Positions 1 to 11,690 of a stretch of DNA of 64,000 nt are shown piece after piece. The stretch comes from Paramecium tetraurelia (taxonomy: Eukaryota; Ciliophora; Oligohymenophorea; Peniculida; Parameciidae). The notes under the pieces are model-generated. The model saw only the letters and a list, made by a program, of their open reading frames with translations. It was not told the origin of the DNA and did not search any database. Made by a program: the position numbers and the translations under genes. The stretch lies in contig NW_001798997.1 of NCBI RefSeq assembly GCF_000165425.1, positions 186,001-250,000 on the forward strand, written 5' to 3'. Numbering within the stretch: position 1 is the first letter of the stretch; each line of letters begins with the position of its first letter.

Positions 1-911
1 ATTCATTGGCATATAATAAGCAATCCCAAATTTTGATGTCGCCATCAGATGAAATAGATGCCAAATATGTTTAATCGTTCAAATCAAACAATTACAACTA
101 CTTGATTCTTTTCTAATGAGCCATAAATTTAACTATGATCTTGCTTTATAATTAAGTGTCGACTGTCAATTTTATCATATACACCATTCCATTTGCATCT
201 TGAATAAATCAATTAAGTACCTGAAAGAATGAGTGAGTCCTGATTTAAAATTGAATCCGTTATCTAGGCTGTAAAATCTATAGTGTGGGCTACCTTATTG
301 GTCTCACAATCAACTATATAGCATTTTCTGTCTGATTGAAATAATAAATATTGGATTTCTTCTTCCTTTGAAATGAAATGAATCTTATCAATATCTAAGG
401 TTTTAGAAACAAGTACTAAAATGAAATTTCTTCAATGCAATTCTTTTTAAATTCATCAAATTATAGAGATGCAATTTCTGATCTTTGGTTGCACAAGCTA
501 AGATCTTTCCTGATTCATGAATAGCTATGCATATAACAGGACTTCCACATTGGAATGTATTAAGTATAGCCCATTATTTATTTCTCCATAAATTTACTTT
601 TCCATCTTCAGCCGCTGTGAATAGAAAATTAGTGTGGCCTGCAATCTAAGTTATCGTTCCATTATGCTGCTCTAATAAGGTGACTTCAACTCTCCTTCTG
701 ACATCATACACCTTGATCAACTCCTCAGAACCTCCGATGAACAAATAGCGTCCATTCTGATAGGTTGTTTTGATTAAAGACTCAAATAATAAAGTAAATG
801 TACTGTGGAGGCTGGAAATGAGTAGAGAGTATTATTCGATGAAAATTAATCATCTAAAGAGAAACCTAAAAGTTTGCCATCATATGTCCCCACATTAATA
901 TTAATTTCCAT
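1..911 (-). CDS. WD40 protein, MAK11/PAK1IP1 family (3' end outside window)
   Basis: The reading frame starts at the ATG on the minus strand at 911 and runs off the left edge. About 280 residues show a beta-propeller with WD repeats, for example LIKVYDVRRR, a GH...AAEDGKVNLWRN repeat, a HESGKILACATKDQKLHLYN repeat, and a last visible ASISSDGDIKIWD. Order and spacing match human PAK1IP1 and yeast Mak11, which work in maturation of the 60S ribosomal subunit in the nucleolus; the family call rests on remembered similarity. Three introns of 22-23 nt are needed at 781-803, 395-416 and 199-220. Several in-frame TAA/TAG act as Gln. The C-terminal end is missing only because of the window border. Confidence 0.8.
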
Positions 912-1443
912 TTTAAATTAATTAATAAATAGAATACAGATTATTTATTCATAATTTATATCTTTTACTATAAGAAGCGAATTTTAGATCTCTAATAAAA
1001 ATAGAGAATCTGAGGATTTACCAAAAAAATAGTTCTACCCTAGAAAACCTATATGAAACCATAGGTGCATAATCACTAAACTAGTTTCCTATTTAAAGTT
1101 AATAAATTTCACAATAGTCAATCCAAATTTTAAGGTTTTATCAACCAATCTTCTATCTTTTAACTTATTTACATTAATATCTTCTTTGATTTCCTATCAA
1201 CTCTAATAAAGTATAGAATTATTTTAATTCTCTCTTTCTGGAATACTTTACTTATCAAAATATGCTGGTATTTCTATTAAATTAAGTATCCTCTATTATT
1301 TTATAATAATTAGTTCTAGATGTATTTGCTTCTTAACCCCATTATGACTATAATGAAAATAGTTAGTTATTTTCTTATAAATATTTGTATATATATAACG
1401 AACACATTCAAATTAATAAAATAAATTTAAATAATTAGTATTG
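912..1443. other. Gap of about 530 bp with a coding-like minus-strand relic
   Basis: This lies between the divergent starts of the MAK11-like gene and the coiled-coil gene, so both promoters should be here. On the minus strand from about 1380 to 960 there is a long stretch with protein-like composition (it contains PAYFDKQSIPERENQNN and later DRRLVDKTLKFG in one frame), but it is broken by a TGA near 1195 with no good intron to remove it. I saw no start-to-stop gene. It may be a decayed gene; this is only a weak call. Confidence 0.25.
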
Positions 1444-2904
1444 ATGGACACTAGATAGTCAGAGCACTCTAGAGGCAAGTCTTAGACTTAAATCAAAATG
1501 CGTAACCCATTCGAACTTCTTATAAGTAATGTTACTTTCAATATATAGAAATAATCAGATTACCAAATGTTTGCAATAAATGTGGACATATTACTAGAAT
1601 GAAAGAAATATCAGATATTCTCGAATAATTTGACACAATGACATCTTAATAAATTGATACTATTAATGAAAAACTAATTCAAAAATCGAACTAAATTTTA
1701 GCTGCGCGTCAACAATTAGTTAAAGACACAAAAAATGAGCTCTAATAATCATTGCAATAACTAATTTAAGTGAGATAGAGTATGGGCTCATCTTTTAATT
1801 TTGAAGACAAAGAAAAGTGTTTAGAGCGTGTTTGTGAGGTAATAATCAATAATACTATTTTTAGGACATATTATGCAATGTCCAAAGAATAGATTGAAAT
1901 ATAGAATTCTCTTTCTGAGCTAAATTCAATAATTTAAGAATAATATCAAAAATTTCATCAATTTCCAAATGAAATCACTGAGATGAACAAATTAGAATAT
2001 CATGACAACCTGGAAATTAGGGAAAGATTAGAAGGTGCTTTAAGGATTAATTAGAGTCATAAAGATATTTTAAAGGAGATCTTGATAAAAATAGGAGAGG
2101 AAAATAAGAGTTACACATTTGATATCTAGTTATAATTTAGACAGTAGCAGTTAGAAATGTTAAATCTTTTACAATGCAATTAAGAATAAATTAAGGAGAT
2201 AGAAAGAATTGAGGATGAATTGAATGATAAGAAATTAGAATTATAAAAATATGCAATATTATTTAGTTAATTTGAGAAGTAAAGATAATTAAATATTTTA
2301 GTCCTTTCAAATCAAATAAAGTAAGCTCTGAAGAAAGTAGTGCTAGCAATTTCTAATCAATTTAGAAGGACATTATTTAGCCACCATCATCAATTCAATA
2401 AAGTCGAAATGTATTTTAAGACATTAAGAACATTTAATCGAAAAGGTTTTCTTAACCATCTATAAATGAAAATAACAATATGTGCACTTTTTAATCAGAA
2501 CAATTCTATTCAATTGATTAATCTCATGGGAATTTGAATCAAGAGTCATCTTAAAAGTCATCATAAAACAATAGCAAATAAATTGAGAATTCAGTTGTGA
2601 TTAATTAGAGATATGGAAATAGCATATCCAATAAATTTAACAATTCCAAAGCTACTAGTTTAATTTCATAAATTAATTCTTAATAAAATAATATTCCTAT
2701 TTAAATAGTTGCTAATTCTACTAAAAAAATTAGAAATTCCATTGACACAAATCCCATGATGTCTTAGGAAAGTTTTGATAATGAAAATGAGAATGAAAAC
2801 GATGAAAATTCCCCAAAAATCACTCCTACTAGCAAAACATTTACTTTCATTAAAGTTCCCCACCCTAAGCCATATAGGGCTAGATAGTTAGGAGCTGTGA
2901 TTGA
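1444..2904 (+). CDS. Coiled-coil protein with an N-terminal Cys pair, function unknown
   Basis: The frame opens with ATG at 1444 (MDTRQSEHSRGKSQTQ) and needs introns at about 1526-1548 (23 nt), 1834-1864 (31 nt), about 2340-2368 (29 nt) and probably one near the end (23 nt, from the GTTCCC just before 2860), which brings TGA 2902-2904 into frame. About 450 residues. After a short VCNKCGHITR stretch, which could be half of a zinc-binding site, comes a long Gln/Glu/Lys/Leu-rich coiled coil (about residues 60-270), then a Ser/Asn/Gln-rich low-complexity tail with an acidic DNENENENDEN run. No enzyme motif seen. If the last intron is wrong the protein would continue and overlap the next gene, so the 3' end is uncertain. 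Confidence 0.55.
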
Positions 2905-3023
2905 AAATTTTATTCTTTTAATTATATTTATGGAAAATTCGTATGATAGATCTCACTAATAAATTTCTTTAATATTAAAATTTCAATTATCTATATAATT
3001 AATCAAAAATTTATTTTTCTATT

Positions 3024-5233
3024 ATGTTTAATTGGAAGGATAAGTACTTAACTAAAGATAAAACATTTTTCATAAATTACGCCAAGTCAACTTATGCCAT
3101 CAGAGTTTCAGACAAGCATGAGGTGTTTATTAAAAAGTTTAATCAGAAAGACAATCCATCTGATTCGAAAGTGTTATCAGAATAGAAGCATCTTTATGAT
3201 TCTGATCAAGATGATATAGTGGTTATGAAGCATCTTTATGAAAATAATCATGATAATATTTTTTATATGTTAATGGAAATGTACAACAGTTAAGGAAGAT
3301 AAATTTACTTATATAGTAATGGAAAAGCTACAGACAATCAATTTAAAATGAATAAACTGAAATAGATAATAAACATGTTTTTGATATCTGAATAAATAAT
3401 GTATTTTCTGAAATAGATAATCAAAGGGTATAGACATCTAATGAATTTTGGAATTTTTCATAGATATTTAGATCCGAAAAATATATATTATGTTGGAAAT
3501 AATAAGGATATTATATATAAAGTAATTATGCTCTAATTCAAATTAGATTGGGGGATTTGGTCATTCTAAATTTTTGGATGATCAGGATTCGTTAGGGGAA
3601 GAGTGTACTAAGCAATAAAATTGGGGTTATTATTAGGCTCCCGAATAATAAGAGATTAAGTATAGTTATAAATCGGACCTATTCTCAGTAATTAACAGCC
3701 TATAACATTTTAGTTAGGATTAATTTTACATGAGATGGCAACAAAATAATAACTTAAATCTAAAAAAGAACTAGAAACAAAGAAATTAGATTTATGCGAT
3801 TTGAATATAGATGATTTTTTAAAAAACTTGTTACTTCAAATGATTGTTTTTAAACCTTAATAAAGGCTTTCATGGTCACAGTTAATTATAAGGATGTTTT
3901 ATAAAAGCATAAAGTTGGAGCACTAAAATGAAATAACAATATCACTGGAAAGAAAATAAAATTGTTTCATTAAGATAATTAAAAAGCCAATAAAAAATTA
4001 TGAGATTTGCCTAGAAGAAAGGGCCAAATCAGAAATGGAGATTAATAGAGTATTACAAAGAAATGAAAATAAAAATATAGTCAAAATATATGACCTGTTG
4101 CATGAACCTGACAGTTCTGAGATCTACATAATCATGGAAAAATGCGAAGGAAGTCTGGCAGACCTTTTAGAAAAAAAAAAATTTAATATTAAAGAGATAT
4201 TAGACTTGGTTTCATAAATAAATGATGGATACGAATTTCTACAACAAGAGAAAATTATGCATAGAGATATTAAGCCAGAAAATATTCTATATAAGACTGT
4301 TGAAAAATAAATCGAATATAAAGTGATTTTTTTTATATCAATAGATTGCTGATTTTGGAATTAGTTGTAAGGCTGAATAAGCCTACTCGAAATGTGGCAC
4401 AACTCCTTATAAAGCTCCAGAAGTAAAAGGAGACTTTTAATATTATAATAAATGCGATATTTATTCGGTTATTATTACAAATATTTTTATAGCTTGGCAT
4501 TCTAATTTGTTATGTTGCCCAAAAAAAATATCCATTTGACCCGAATAAACTTTCTAGTTTTTTTGTTCTATTAAGAGACAAAAAAACAATAGAACATTGT
4601 TATCCAAGTGATACAGTACTAGATGACAAAATTAAATAATTAATTAATAGAATGATAGTTTATGAGGCTAAAGATAGAGTAGCTTGGGGGAGTGATTTGA
4701 AAAATTTGATTCAATAAATTTAAGAACAATTACCAAAGGAACAAGTAATCTTTAAATAAATTAATAATTTTAATCAATTTCCAATTACAACTTAAAATAC
4801 TCCTCTATTAAATAATAATAATAATAATTTTAGGTTTCCAATTTAACCAAAATCAGATATTTGTTTTAGAAATACGGAATTCCCTAGATCTATTTCAACT
4901 GCTGATAGGCCAACTAATTAAATTACTCCAAAAAGCAATTCAGATAACCATTAATATGGTAGCATTATTGGATGCAAAAATTATACTTTATAAAACCAAA
5001 TTCAAGAAAGAGATTAAATCCATAAACACATTTTCATTTGGCAAATTCCTCAACAGAATTAATAAACATAAAATAATTAATTTGTATAAAAACCTTAATT
5101 AATTTAAAACCTACAGGTATAATAAAACTAATAAATGTTAAATAAAAATTATTCAATGATAGACAATCAAGCATAAGTAAATATTCAACAAAAATTATTC
5201 CGTTGGAATTAACCCAAAAAATAATTTCCTTGA
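3024..5233 (+). CDS. Tandem pseudokinase-kinase protein
   Basis: One frame from ATG 3024 to TGA 5231-5233, about 703 residues, with introns of 22-26 nt (about 3521-3545, 3691-3716, 4323-4344, 4468-4492). The first half has a kinase fold but a ruined active site: the HRDLKPEN site reads HRYLDPKNIYYV and the DFG site reads IGGFGHS. Its C-lobe pattern ([16 protein letters not shown]) is kept. The second half is a full Ser/Thr kinase: FIKIIKK lysine, Glu in SEMEINRV, HRDIKPENIL, ADFGISCK, GTTPYKAPEV and CDIYSLGILICYVAQK. The C-terminus is Asn/Gln-rich. The architecture resembles JAK or GCN2 in principle, where the pseudokinase controls the kinase; that role is inference. The closest kinase family was not identified. 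Confidence 0.85.
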
Positions 5234-5423
5234 TTAATATAATAGAAAAATATTAATACATAATTAATAAATGTTAATCAATATTCACATTTTGTTATTT
5301 TAATAGTTTATGGTAGAGATTGGGTAAAATATCTTGATTAAAATGAATTTTGATTATTGTTGAGTTATTAAACCTTCATTGATGGATTTTTTATAATCTA
5401 TAAAAAATATTTTTATTAATAAA

Positions 5424-7126
5424 ATGTCTGATAACTAATTAACTGACTTGTTACTATATTATGCTTATGTAGAACAAGAAATAGAAATATTAAGAGAAGT
5501 GTTATGCTCTGAACCTTATTTCCAACCTTATAACTTATTCAAATTTATTGATTGCCTGAAGGATGAACCAAAAGTAATCATTGTAAATAATTTAGGGTTA
5601 TTTAACTGCTTAAGATTTATCTTATTATTTAAGTGATATATAATTTCTATCCAATCTACGAACAAAAACATATATAGAGAATTATAATTAAAATTAAGAT
5701 GGCAAATTAGTTTATTCAGAGTAATAATAAAATACTATGTCAGATTTTTGAGAACAATCCTGCCTATTTCTAATCCAGATTTAAGAGAAAAGATCACATA
5801 GTAAACGCCCTCTGAATCAATAATTATAAGCGAAAGAACTTAATATTTATTTGCAAAGTTAATGGAAGCGTAAAAGTTTTACCAATTATTATAGGGAAAT
5901 AAAACTGACTATACAGGCCGAGAATTACAAATAGTAAATAGATCCTAATTTTTTTGATAAGATTTGTTATTAGAATTACATTTATCATCAAGATCTGCAG
6001 AGTTATTTTAAGCACAAATATATATCTACAAATTCTGCTGAGATATAATAAATCTTCAATAGGATAGATTTACTAAATGATGGAAAGATAGATAGAAATG
6101 AATGGAATTTATGGGTAAGTGCCAGAAAATCTGTTTTATCAATCAATTCGAATTCATACAAATAACAATAGAAGTTTAATAACACAAGATATAGTTCTAC
6201 AAAAAGAAAATAATAAGATTCTACAATGAGCGATCTCTTCGCGATCTCCAAATAAGGATTTTATTAATCTACTAAACCTCCTTTGACTAATTTCTCTTAC
6301 AATACGCCAAAAAAATATTAGAAGCAGAAAACAGATTTAAGAGCCTAAATGCATTATTCATTATTACAGAATAGCAACTCAAAATAAGAACAATCTTATA
6401 AAACCATACCTCATAAACAAATAACAAGATTTTATGATGATGACATTTAAACTTTAAAAAAGTCTTAGTCAGCTGCAAAATTTGAAGCATTGGAACCTGT
6501 TAATTATTATGTTTAGCTCTTTTTGAATTTGATCTAGTTGGTAAAAAAGATTGAACGCCAAAAGATTTTGTTGAGCAATCATGATGATTTTTCATTATAT
6601 TCCTCATTTCAAAAATTGGATAAAGGTTTTAAAGGAATTTTAATAAAGAGTGATTTGAACTCATTTTGCAAATACCCATAATTGATATTGGATCGTTATG
6701 GAAAAGATAATAAGATTAGGTTTTCAGAATATATCAAGATGGTCGAACCAAAAGATCCATAGGCTGTAGAAATACTCTTACAAAAAGATTAGAAACAGAA
6801 GGGAAACATGTTAACGTAAACAGAGTTATCTTTAAGGTTGTTATTCTAATTGATTGAGGAATTTCAATAGAAGATAAACTAAACGAAGGATTATTAAAGC
6901 AAATAATAATTTGACATAAGCGAAATCTTTTATATGTTGGCTTATGATAGACAATATATAACGAATTAAGACGTAAGACTATTAACTTAGATAGATTACT
7001 GATTTCTTACAGGCAAATCAATTTTCAACTGCTTCCCAAGACGTTGATTTATTGATCTATGAATTAGATTTTGACAGCGATGGATATATAAGTTATAGAG
7101 ATTTTGTTAAAATTTTTGGAAAATGA
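5424..7126 (+). CDS. EF-hand calcium-binding protein
   Basis: ATG 5424 (MSDNQLTDLLLYYAYVEQEI) to TGA 7124-7126, about 542 residues, after removing introns of 22 nt (from about 5573), 30 nt (from about 5801, which contains a TGA) and 22 nt (from about 6973). Two loops are recognisable: RIDLLNDGKIDRNEW (mid-protein) and DFDSDGYISYRDF at the very C-terminus. Between them lies a Gln/Ser/Lys-rich linker and a second helical region that probably holds weaker EF-hands. The general build resembles multi-EF-hand proteins of ciliate cilia and cortex, but no specific orthologue was recognised. It is followed after 29 bp by the next gene in the same direction. Confidence 0.75.
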
Positions 7127-7155
7127 TTATAGTATTTTAATTATTCATACTAAAA

Positions 7156-8440
7156 ATGATTGAAGATATGCTGCAAAGTAGAATCCGTAGTCGCCATACT
7201 CAATCTCTCCATACTAAATAACAACAACTTTCTCGTTAATAAGGAAGTTGGAATACTTTGAAAATGCTTTCTGAAAGCCTACAACAGTAGTAATAAAGCC
7301 AGAAATTAAATCAATTGAATTTACAAAGAACTGAGTCTCGTTTTCAAATCATTTAGCCAAAACATATTCAATATATTGGGTTAATCTCTAATTCAATTAA
7401 AACCCTGAATACAAGTGCTTCACCAGGAAAGTATAGTGAATCGCCATTAAAGGGAAGGATTAAATAGAGTCGAATTTTGAAGACTCCACTTCACCATTCT
7501 CGTATAAGCCCTGAAAATAGATTAATTTTTAAATAAAGGCTCAATAAAATCGATGAATCCATCCAATACATACAGGATAGGCATAACCAATTGAACGGAA
7601 TTAATTCCAACAGTTATAAAAAGATGTGTGAAATGATCAATAAAACAGAATACATGAGTGTTGATCAGAGTTAAAACGTCTAGATTCCATTAATAAAATT
7701 GATAAAGCCAGAGCCAACAGAAAACAATGAAAATAGTGCAAATCTAGTATAAAAGCTGGCTACTTCAAGTATGTAATGGAGTGATTCTAAGAAAAAGCAA
7801 AGGTCTAAACTCGAATAGAGTGTGTATTATAAGACAAACAAATGGCAAAAAGCAAAATTCTTAATTTTACAAAACTTTTCATCCCGCCGCAATAGTACCT
7901 TATATTCTAAAAAATACATGATAACTTAATTAAAAATTCCATATTTGAGACACAATTCTAAATAAATGTTCATGGCTTTAAAATAGAAGAACTATCATTA
8001 ATTGCTTAAATATCTATCATTAAATAAATCGTTTATTCATGAAGTTGATAATTCTCTCATGACTCCTTTGCATATATCTTGTTAATAAGGTCTATACGAT
8101 ATCACAAAAATGCTTTTACGGTTCAAGGCTGATGTGAATTCTTTGGACAAAAATAAGAAATCTCCACTTTACTATGCATTATGTAACGGTCATACAGAAG
8201 TAGTGAAAGTATCATTTTTTGGTATTTTAAAAGATGCTCCTCATACATGATGCATTTCCTTATTCTGATACTAATTGCAATTACTCTTAATTCTTTCCCA
8301 ATAAAGTGATGAAAGAATTGTTCAGAGTGGCCAAAAGAGTAACAATATTATTATATCTAGATCTTAACTTTGATGCTGATTTGCCCGAAGAACAAGAGGA
8401 ATAAAATGAAAGAATTTTTGGAAATTAATTTTTTGAATGA
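7156..8440 (+). CDS. Ankyrin-repeat protein
   Basis: ATG 7156 to TGA 8438-8440, about 419 residues with one 25-nt intron near 8210. The first 260 residues are Ser/Gln/Arg-rich and probably disordered. Around residues 290-370 two ankyrin repeats are clear: a MTPLHISCQQGLYDITKMLL unit followed by LLRFKADVNSLDKNKKSPLYYALCNGHTEVV split over two repeat units. The repeats suggest a protein-binding adaptor; partner and location are unknown. The downstream neighbour is convergent, 86 bp away. Confidence 0.8.
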
Positions 8441-8526
8441 ATATACTCTCCCCAAAAACTTGCTTGCTTGAATAATATTATTTATAAGCATATCTTTTAG
8501 ATAAGAAAATCAAATTAAATAATATT

Positions 8527-9642
8527 TCAATTTAAATTTAACTTTCTTTGAGCCCAATTTGACAACTTTATAGTATCATCCCATCTGTATATAATAAATA
8601 TTGATACCGAACTTCTTTTGATAAGCAATTCAAAATAATTATTATAATGCAAATGGAATCTTTTTTAAATAAAGTGGCAAGACATGGACCAGCCTTATTA
8701 GTAAATCCAGTTTTGAATCCACAATATCCTTCAAATTCTAACATCTTGTTCGTATTTTCCCAAGTCAATTTTATCAATTTATTCTAAAAAAAGATATACA
8801 AAATTATCTACATTTCTCTAAATAGTCGCTTAATGTTCTTTTTTATTAACTATGTCCATTAGCAAAGGATCATTAATAATTTATTTGCATAGCGTGGCCA
8901 AATCTTCAGCACAGGAATAGGATTGATCATTAGATAGTCCTGAGAATATTGAAGTAGGTTTACCATGTGGATTGTAGAATTAAGTATCATTCATATCAAG
9001 GAGAAGTGCATATTAATTCATCAATGAAATAAAAGGTTAGATTCTGTATTATAAGGCGATATTGGACACTGGGTCTTTGACAAAGGATGATAGATTTTCA
9101 GCAATTACATTGGCGGCATCATTTCCAGATGGTAACATTAATCCATGAAGCAAATCATATAAGGTAATTCTGTCATAGGCACGTAAAAATGCTGAAGTTC
9201 CCGAGATTTAAACAGCCTTAAATGTTAAAATATATACATCATAACTAACGTACATTATCTGATATATATTGATCTTGAGATCTCTAATTAACTAGATGGC
9301 TACGTAACATGTCATTAACTTTGTAAGGGATGCGATTTAAACTCTTTTTTTTGAATTAAAGCTCTCTTAATTATTTAATTGAATTACTGCCAAATTTTGT
9401 CCATCATTACCATTCATTACTATAAAATTCTGGGCTGTCACTAATGGCACTCCATATTTTGAGTGTAAATCTGTTTTTGAGAAACTTATGGATCTCTAAC
9501 CAGAGGCTGGTCTATGACGAGAACCACTGGAGGTTCTGTTTAGACGGTTGCTTTGGCTTGATCCTATGCTTCGAACATGGATCATTGGTTAATCTAAGGC
9601 CTTGCTTGACAGTCTTTAGTTTGGTAGTGGTGGTTTGAACAT
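8527..9642 (-). CDS. D-alanyl-D-alanine carboxypeptidase-like serine hydrolase (S11 / penicillin-binding fold)
   Basis: Minus strand, ATG at 9642, TGA at 8527-8529, about 347 residues; introns of 21, 28 and 23 nt. All three active-site motifs of the family are present in order and spacing: SxxK as ASLTKLMT (about 9320-9335), SxN as LPSGNDAANV (about 9110-9130) and KTG as FKTGFTNKAG (about 8700-8725). The C-terminus ends RWDDTIKLSNWAQRKLNLN, like the end of the DacA catalytic domain. In bacteria this enzyme trims peptidoglycan stem peptides; ciliates have no peptidoglycan, so here it may cleave another amide or act on ingested bacteria. The N-terminal 70 residues are Ser/Arg-rich with no signal peptide. 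Introns and TAA/TAG Gln codons show it is a resident gene, though the family is bacterial in origin. Confidence 0.85.
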
Positions 9643-9981
9643 AAACTATTTATCTAAATAATTTTAATAATTTGAAATTAAACAAATAAATATTAAATAT
9701 TCATTTCCATTTAACTATTCCTTTATCAAAATCTATAAATAGGTAATAAGGATAGACAACAAATGCAACAAAATAGCATAATAATTTAATCTCTTAAAAT
9801 ATATGAGATGTTAAGAAGTTATTTATATAAGAAAAGTAAAAGAAGGAATGCTCCATTTAAATTGTCTAGGTTGGAATTAATATTCAGACTATAAATTATT
9901 AATGTTATTATCTGCATCTATCTTTAATCATCTTATTTTTTATTTATAAACAAATTTGATAATAATATTAATAAATTGATT
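9643..9981. other. Intergenic gap
   Basis: About 340 bp between the start of the carboxypeptidase-like gene and the stop of the membrane-protein gene, both on the minus strand. It is A+T rich and must carry the promoter of the former and the 3' end of the latter. I found no open frame with protein-like composition, and no RNA gene. Confidence 0.5.
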
Positions 9982-10974
9982 TCATTAAGTGATCTTCATT
10001 TCAATTGCATTTTAATCATCATCTTAAAATTTATTTTTGTTCATTTCATAAAATATCCAAAAAATGGTTGCAGGTATTGTTGTGAATGAGATCAATTTGA
10101 AAATAGTTAAGAGTAGAACCTTAGAATTTAAGAAATAAATAGAACCGACAGGAATGATGTAGCATTATAATACTCAGTGCATCCACTTGAAGTATCACAT
10201 TTGAGATAAGTAAATAAATCAAAAGCAAATTACATTCCAAATTAGAGTAATCCACAATCTAATTATAATAAAATATACAATGCATTAAAGTTATTTATGT
10301 CATTCTCATGGTCACTTATTTATATTGTAAAGCATGCTATTATACTTAAATGGCCCCAGATCTTGCAACATCCTTTAAATTAACAATTAATAAAAACCAA
10401 TGTATTTTTATATTCCTACATGCCTTCCAATGCCAAGTTTCCCATATAAAATGATCCACAAGCCAAAAATAATCCAAAACCAGAAAGAATTAGATAATCG
10501 ACTTAAACGCAATCATAGCTAGCACATTCATATAATTAATTACTCTAATGCACCTCTATGAAATATTCCAAACCAAACCCATAAAAGTAGGGTGACTACA
10601 AGCAAACCTCGAGCCAGTTACCATACTTGAGGTGTTTATTCTTCGTCAGCTATAACAGAACCCAAAATATTGCAAATCATTATTTACATGGCTATTCCCA
10701 TACATCTGATAGTTGATAATAAAATATCATTATCTTTACGACTAATAGGTTATAACTTGTTACCAAAATACAAAAAATAAACAGTTTGCAGAAGTGTTTG
10801 AGCCAAAGCAGCCGAACACAAATACTTATCAACGTCAACCAAAACTCCACTTTTATCTCTGGTAAGTATTCTGTAGCTAATTATTAAATAAAATAAATAA
10901 AATAAGCTCATTAAGAATTCCACTAACCCTTCAAAACAAACGTATCCATTAGCACAATTAATCAGATTTGCCAT
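9982..10974 (-). CDS. Polytopic (about seven-helix) membrane protein
   Basis: Minus strand from ATG 10974 to TGA 9982-9984, about 313 residues, with introns of 25 and 26 nt. At least six or seven hydrophobic segments are visible: FEGLVEFLMSLFYLFYLIIS, the segment around ALAQTLLQTVYFLYFG, GIAMQIMICNILGSVIA, LLVVTLLLWVWFGIF, YLILSGFGLFLACGSF, and near the end LVLLLTIFKLISF before a short charged tail rich in Asp and Gln. Seven helices of this size would fit a receptor-like protein, but no family motif (DRY, NPxxY) was seen. A similar unknown membrane protein lies at 42811-43793. Confidence 0.75.
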
Positions 10975-11117
10975 GAAATTTATATTTTTAATAAATAAAT
11001 TGAAATTATTCTCAAAACTATTGCCTAGAAAAATTACTGTAGCCTTTTAAATTTCTTTGAGGTTGCTTAAACAAGAAGAAGTAAATTAATTATCTGATGC
11101 GATTTGTTTTAATCAAA

Positions 11118-11411
11118 ATGCAAAAAAAAATACATAAGTTTATGAAATCTGAAAAAAAAGTTTGCTAAGTTTATTAAGTAGCGTATTACAACCTACAAAA
11201 CTATAAGACGAATTCTTTACTGAAGATGATAAAACATTTCATAGATATTTTACCAGTTTAAGATGGTACTTTTGAGGAGAGAAGAGTATTATATTATTTA
11301 ATAAATGTTCCAGAAAGTATTTTAAATGCTGAACAAAGAAAAGTTTATAATTGCTATGAAGTTGAAATTTATTTATTTTGTCATTTATCAAAGGTCAAAC
11401 ATGATTTATGA
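11118..11411 (+). pseudogene. Fragment of a decayed gene
   Basis: An ATG-to-TGA frame of 97 codons exists, but only its second half looks like protein (ERRVLYYLINVPESILNAEQ). Upstream of that point a different frame on the same strand looks better (DEFFTEDDKTFHRYFTSL). The two fit together as one protein only if there is a frameshift near 11273; I see no intron that would do this. I take it as the remains of one gene. The family was not recognised. The flanks (10975-11117 and 11412-11690) are A+T rich and empty, with an A run near 11457. Confidence 0.4.
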
Positions 11412-11690
11412 TCTGATTTTTTTGAATTACTAATTATGAAATTATTTATAGAAATAAAAAAAAAAAAAAGTGTAATTCTATTAAAAAAATTAGGATTTAT
11501 TTTTATTTTCTTTAAATAAATTCTATTCAAATGATGACCTTTGTTTTATTGGTGTCATTAATTTATTTACATTAAATAATCAATTTTGAATGTTTTCAAT
11601 CCTAAAATAAATGAAAGAAACAATAAAATATATATAATATTAGAAAAAGGTGAAGTTAAATTTTATAAAACTTGGAAGCAACAATATTAT

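Noticed and set aside
8527-9642. Bacterial contamination, because of the carboxypeptidase-like gene
   Set aside because: The gene has short spliceosomal-type introns, TAA/TAG Gln codons and ciliate genes on both sides.
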